The notes under the pieces are model-generated. The model did not search any database and was not told the origin of the DNA. It saw only the letters and a list, made by a program, of their open reading frames with translations. 64,000 bases of DNA from Microbacterium immunditiarum (lineage in GTDB: Bacteria; Actinomycetota; Actinomycetes; Actinomycetales; Microbacteriaceae): NCBI RefSeq assembly GCF_013409785.1, contig NZ_JACCBV010000001.1:3472001-3536000 (forward strand), in the 5' to 3' direction. Positions within the stretch are counted from its first letter, which is position 1. Each line of letters begins with the position of its first letter. Positions 61,151 through 64,000 of this stretch are shown here, one piece after another. A program made the translations under genes and the position numbers.

Positions 61151-62137
61151 GTGACCGCGTTCCCCTCCCTTGGCGACCTCCTCGCGACCGCTCGCGTCGT
61201 CGCCTTGCCGCTCGCCACGAGGTTCCGCGGCATCGACGTGCGCGAGGCGCTCCTCCTGGAGGGGCCTGCGGGATGGACCGAGTTCTCGCCGTTCACCGAA
61301 TACGACGACCGCGAGGCGTCGGCCTGGCTCGCCGCGGCGATCGACTACGGCTGGAGCACGCAGCCCGCCGCGGTGCGCGACGAGGTGTCGGTGAACGCCA
61401 CGGTGCCGGCCGTCGACGCGGCATCCGTCCCCGATGTCCTCGCCAGATTCGACGGATGCCGCACCGCCAAGATAAAGGTGGCGCAGGCCGGCCAGCGGCT
61501 CGCCGACGACGTCGCGCGCGTTCGCGCCGTGCGCGAGGCGATGGGACCCGAGGGGCGCGTGCGCATCGACGCGAACGCCGCCTGGAACGTCGACGCGGCC
61601 GAGCACGCCGTGCGCGCGCTCGAGGAGTTCGACCTCGAGTACGTCGAGCAGCCGTGCGAGACGATCGAGGAGCTCGCCGAGCTGCGGCGGCGCATCGCGC
61701 GGCTCGGCATCCCGATCGCCGCGGACGAGAGCGTGCGCAAGGCGGACGACCCGCTTGCCGTCGCCCGCGCCGGAGCCGCGGACCTCATTGTCGTGAAGGC
61801 GCAGCCGCTGGGCGGCGTGCGACGCGCGCTCGAGATCGTCGCCGAGGCGGGGCTCCCCGCCGTCGTCTCGAGCGCACTGGACACGTCGGTCGGCCTCGGC
61901 ATGGGGGTCGCGCTCGCGGCCGCGTTGCCCGACCTCCCGTACGACTGCGGACTCGGCACGGCGTCGCTGCTGGCGGCCGATGTCGCCTCACCGCCGCTGC
62001 GGCCGCGACACGGCGTGCTGCCCGTACGCCGGGTGACGCCCGACCCGGCGATGCTCGACGAGTTCGCGGCATCCGCCGATCGCCGATCCCGGTGGCTCGA
62101 CCGGCTCACCCGCTGCTACGAGCTGCTCTCCCGCTGA
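61151..62137 (+). CDS. menC: o-Succinylbenzoate synthase
   Basis: A 328-residue enolase-superfamily enzyme. The first catalytic Lys is in CRTAKIKVAQ (KxK), metal ligands in RIDANAAWNV, EYVEQPCETI and IAADESVRKA, and the second catalytic Lys in DLIVVKAQPLGG. It dehydrates SHCHC to o-succinylbenzoate. GTG 61151 is chosen from the promoter spacing and because upstream codons in the frame are antisense to the PadR gene. Transcribed opposite to menB/menE. Confidence 0.96.
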   Translation: MTAFPSLGDLLATARVVALPLATRFRGIDVREALLLEGPAGWTEFSPFTEYDDREASAWLAAAIDYGWSTQPAAVRDEVSVNATVPAVDAASVPDVLARFDGCRTAKIKVAQAGQRLADDVARVRAVREAMGPEGRVRIDANAAWNVDAAEHAVRALEEFDLEYVEQPCETIEELAELRRRIARLGIPIAADESVRKADDPLAVARAGAADLIVVKAQPLGGVRRALEIVAEAGLPAVVSSALDTSVGLGMGVALAAALPDLPYDCGLGTASLLAADVASPPLRPRHGVLPVRRVTPDPAMLDEFAASADRRSRWLDRLTRCYELLSR

Positions 62138-62147
62138 CCTCGCCGGA

Positions 62148-62795
62148 TCAGGCGTCGATGAGCAGCTGCGCCACCCGTGCGAGCTCTTCGTTCGTGCGCC
62201 GGCACATCGCCTCGTAGTCGAGGCCCGCCATCGCCGAACGCACCGTCGCGCCCTCCCACACCGTGAGCATGAGTCGTGCGACCTGATCGGACGGGAGCCG
62301 GAACCGGACCTTCTTCGTCTGCCCGATGTCATCGATGATGCGCGCGATCGCACGGCGCATCTCCTCGTCCTGCGCGAGGTACGCGGCCGCGAGCTCGGGG
62401 TTGCGCATCGCGTGGATGCGGATCTCGCTCATGAGGAGGACGCTCAAGCGGTCGTCGGCCGACACGTCGAGCACGTCCTGCACGATCGCGAACGCGTTGG
62501 CGGGAAGGTCGGCGAAGCCCCCCTCGTGATCGAGCTCGGCGATACGCCGGCGGACAGCCTCGACGCGCTCGAGCGCGACCTCGCCCGCGAGCTCCAGGAA
62601 GAGCTGGTCCTTCGTCTCGAAGTTCGAGTAGAAGGCGCCGCGCGTGAAGCCGGCGCGATCGCAGATGGCCTCGACGGATGCCGCATCCAGCCCGACCTCG
62701 GCGAAGACCTGGGCTGCCGCGTCGAGCAGTCGCCGCCGCGTCGTCTCGCGCCGTCGAGTGGTCGTGGCGCCGCCCGCGACTCGGGTGTCGGTCAT
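62148..62795 (-). CDS. TetR-family transcriptional regulator
   Basis: A 215-residue repressor with an Arg-rich start (TTTRRRETTRRRLLDAAAQV), HTH LDAASVEAICDRAGFTRGAF and YSNFETKDQLFLELAGEVAL, and a helical ligand domain. It is divergent from the MMPL transporter gene with two tandem palindromes between them, a layout in which the regulator represses both genes and is released by the exported compound. Confidence 0.93.
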   Translation of the reverse strand: MTDTRVAGGATTTRRRETTRRRLLDAAAQVFAEVGLDAASVEAICDRAGFTRGAFYSNFETKDQLFLELAGEVALERVEAVRRRIAELDHEGGFADLPANAFAIVQDVLDVSADDRLSVLLMSEIRIHAMRNPELAAAYLAQDEEMRRAIARIIDDIGQTKKVRFRLPSDQVARLMLTVWEGATVRSAMAGLDYEAMCRRTNEELARVAQLLIDA

Positions 62796-62857
62796 GCGGC
62801 CTCCTCTCGACCATGTTCACACGAAGTTCCCGGTTTGCGGGGGCTTCTCCGTCCTAC

Positions 62858-62890
62858 GATACACTGGTGTATCCGATACAGCACTGTATC
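62858..62890. promoter_or_regulatory. Two tandem 16-bp TetR operators
   Basis: GATACACTGGTGTATC (62858-62873) and GATACAGCACTGTATC (62875-62890), each with perfect 7-bp arms and a 2-nt centre, separated by one base. Consensus GATACAsnnsTGTATC. Confidence 0.85.
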
Positions 62891-62923
62891 CATGCATGCT
62901 GATCGATTCGCACGGAGGCGCTC

Positions 62924-64000
62924 TTGTCCACCCTTCTCTATGCCCTCGGGCGCTGGTCGTACCGTCACCCGTGGCGCGTCGTCGTCTCGTGGGTGGTGCT
63001 GCTGCTGATCGCGGGAAGCGCGGCGCTCCTGTTCATGAAGGGCACCGACAACACCTTCTCGATCCCCGGCACCGAGGCGCAGGAGGGCATCGAGCTGCTC
63101 GACCGCACGTTCCCGCAGGCCAGCGGCACGAGTGCCCAGCTCGTGCTCGTCACCGCCGACGACACGCACGTGTCGGACGAGCCGTACGCGACGGCCATCG
63201 CCGATGCGATCGGCGAGCTCAGCGACCTCGACGGGATACTGGCGGTCACCGATCCGTTCGACGAGATGGTCTCGGGCATGGTGTCCGACGGCGGCGAGGC
63301 GGCGATCGTCCGACTGCAGTTCGACGGCCAGACGACCGACGTGCCCGCCGAGACCAAGACAGCGCTGCAGGACATCGCCGCGGACCTGCGCGCCGAGCTA
63401 CCCGAGGGCTCGCGCGTCGCGATGGGCGGAGATCTCTTCTCGATCTCGGTGCCGTCGCTGTCGATCACCGAGGCCGTCGGCGTCCTCATCGCGCTGTTCG
63501 TCCTCATCGTGACGTTCCGCTCGCTCGCGGTCGCCTGGTTCCCGCTGGTGAGCGCCATCATCGGCGTCGGGCTCGCGATCGCGCTCATCTTCGTGTCGAC
63601 CGCGTTCGCCTCGATCTCGTCGACCACCCCGATGCTGGCGATCATGCTGGGGCTGGCGGTCGGCATCGACTACGCCCTATTCATCGTCGCCCGCCACCAG
63701 GACCAGGTGCGCGCGGGCGTCGATCCCGAGGAGTCCGCCGCCCGCGCGACGGGCACCGCCGGCTCCGCCGTCGTGTTCGCCGGCGTGACGGTGCTCATCG
63801 CGCTCATCGGCCTCGCATTCGCGAACATCCCGTTCCTCACGACGATGGGAATCGCCGCCGCGGTCGCGGTCGCCATCGCGGTGGCGGTCGCGATCACCCT
63901 CACCCCTGCCCTGCTCGGCCTCGCGAAGGGCCGCGTCGCCGGGTGGGGGCACCGGGCGCTGAGCGCCGGCGTCGGCCGGAAGCGGAAGGCCGCGAAGCGG
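62924..64000 (+). CDS. MMPL-family transporter (3' end beyond window)
   Basis: At least 359 residues, open to the window end. A membrane helix (WRVVVSWVVLLLIAGSAALL) precedes a large extracellular loop, then a bundle of helices with the MMPL block GLAVGIDYALFIVARHQDQV. RND/MMPL proteins export lipids or drugs using the proton gradient. The start is a TTG at 62924: GGAGG lies 5 nt before it, and ATG codons upstream are out of frame. The TetR gene and its tandem palindromes are immediately upstream, so repression is likely. Confidence 0.9.
   Translation, partial: MSTLLYALGRWSYRHPWRVVVSWVVLLLIAGSAALLFMKGTDNTFSIPGTEAQEGIELLDRTFPQASGTSAQLVLVTADDTHVSDEPYATAIADAIGELSDLDGILAVTDPFDEMVSGMVSDGGEAAIVRLQFDGQTTDVPAETKTALQDIAADLRAELPEGSRVAMGGDLFSISVPSLSITEAVGVLIALFVLIVTFRSLAVAWFPLVSAIIGVGLAIALIFVSTAFASISSTTPMLAIMLGLAVGIDYALFIVARHQDQVRAGVDPEESAARATGTAGSAVVFAGVTVLIALIGLAFANIPFLTTMGIAAAVAVAIAVAVAITLTPALLGLAKGRVAGWGHRALSAGVGRKRKAAKR

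Noticed and set aside
1..64000. tRNA, rRNA, CRISPR arrays, insertion sequences, prophage or integrase genes.
   Set aside because: No cloverleaf with GTTCGA-type T-arm, no spaced direct repeats and no transposase or integrase motifs were seen; this is by eye, not by a covariance search.

Overview
The window is a GC-rich, densely coding chromosome segment from an actinobacterium, most likely a Microbacterium-like member of the Microbacteriaceae. The inference rests on very high GC, menaquinone (men) genes, several F420-type oxidoreductases, a FHA/FtsK type VII secretion (T7SS) locus, the PerM-type/purN/purH order, and many start codons placed 6-8 nt after a TAnnnT box (leaderless-type promoters). 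I see no tRNA, rRNA, CRISPR array, insertion sequence or prophage, and no gene-free stretch above 300 bases.

Layout. 1-5223: LacI-controlled sugar operon on the minus strand (LacI, binding lipoprotein, two permeases, GH130 enzyme) with a palindromic operator over its -10 box. 5331-8692: flavoprotein disulfide reductase, peptide-type binding lipoprotein and a small conserved protein. 8746-18014: T7SS island on the minus strand with an EccC/EssC-type ATPase, a RDD-FHA membrane protein, a WXG100-like protein, and two effector/immunity cassettes. One effector is an EsaD-like nuclease with an EsaG-like immunity protein; the other looks like a CD38-type ADP-ribosyl cyclase/NAD glycohydrolase with a candidate immunity protein. 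Three copies of one interrupted palindrome each sit 19-21 nt upstream of a -10 box before the WXG100-type starts. 18035-21665: purH, purN and a PerM-like (DUF6350) membrane protein. 21775-28665: NCS2 nucleobase permease, a VOC remnant, a deazaflavin-type oxidoreductase, sucCD, and a FAD/Rieske oxidoreductase divergent from a TetR gene. 28922-38623: large LuxR-type ATPase regulator, separate ATP-dependent DNA ligase and LigD-polymerase genes around a YidE/AspT-type transporter, SseB-domain protein, alpha/beta hydrolase. 38814-62137: ferredoxin-NADP reductase and an almost complete menaquinone pathway (polyprenyl diphosphate synthase, menG, menF, menD, menA, menE, menB, menC) interrupted by an amidohydrolase/F420 operon, a DUF885 peptidase-like gene, a PadR-controlled ABC exporter, a methyltransferase, PPK2, and a second PadR/membrane-protein pair. 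62148-64000: TetR regulator divergent from a MMPL transporter (cut by the window end) with two tandem 16-bp palindromes between them.

How parts work together. The men genes convert chorismate and a polyprenyl diphosphate to menaquinone. PurN and PurH are successive formyl transfer steps of purine synthesis. The T7SS cassettes are best read as interbacterial toxins plus self-protection, co-regulated through the repeated palindrome. Several transport genes are governed by adjacent local regulators (LacI, TetR, PadR) with operators visible in the sequence.
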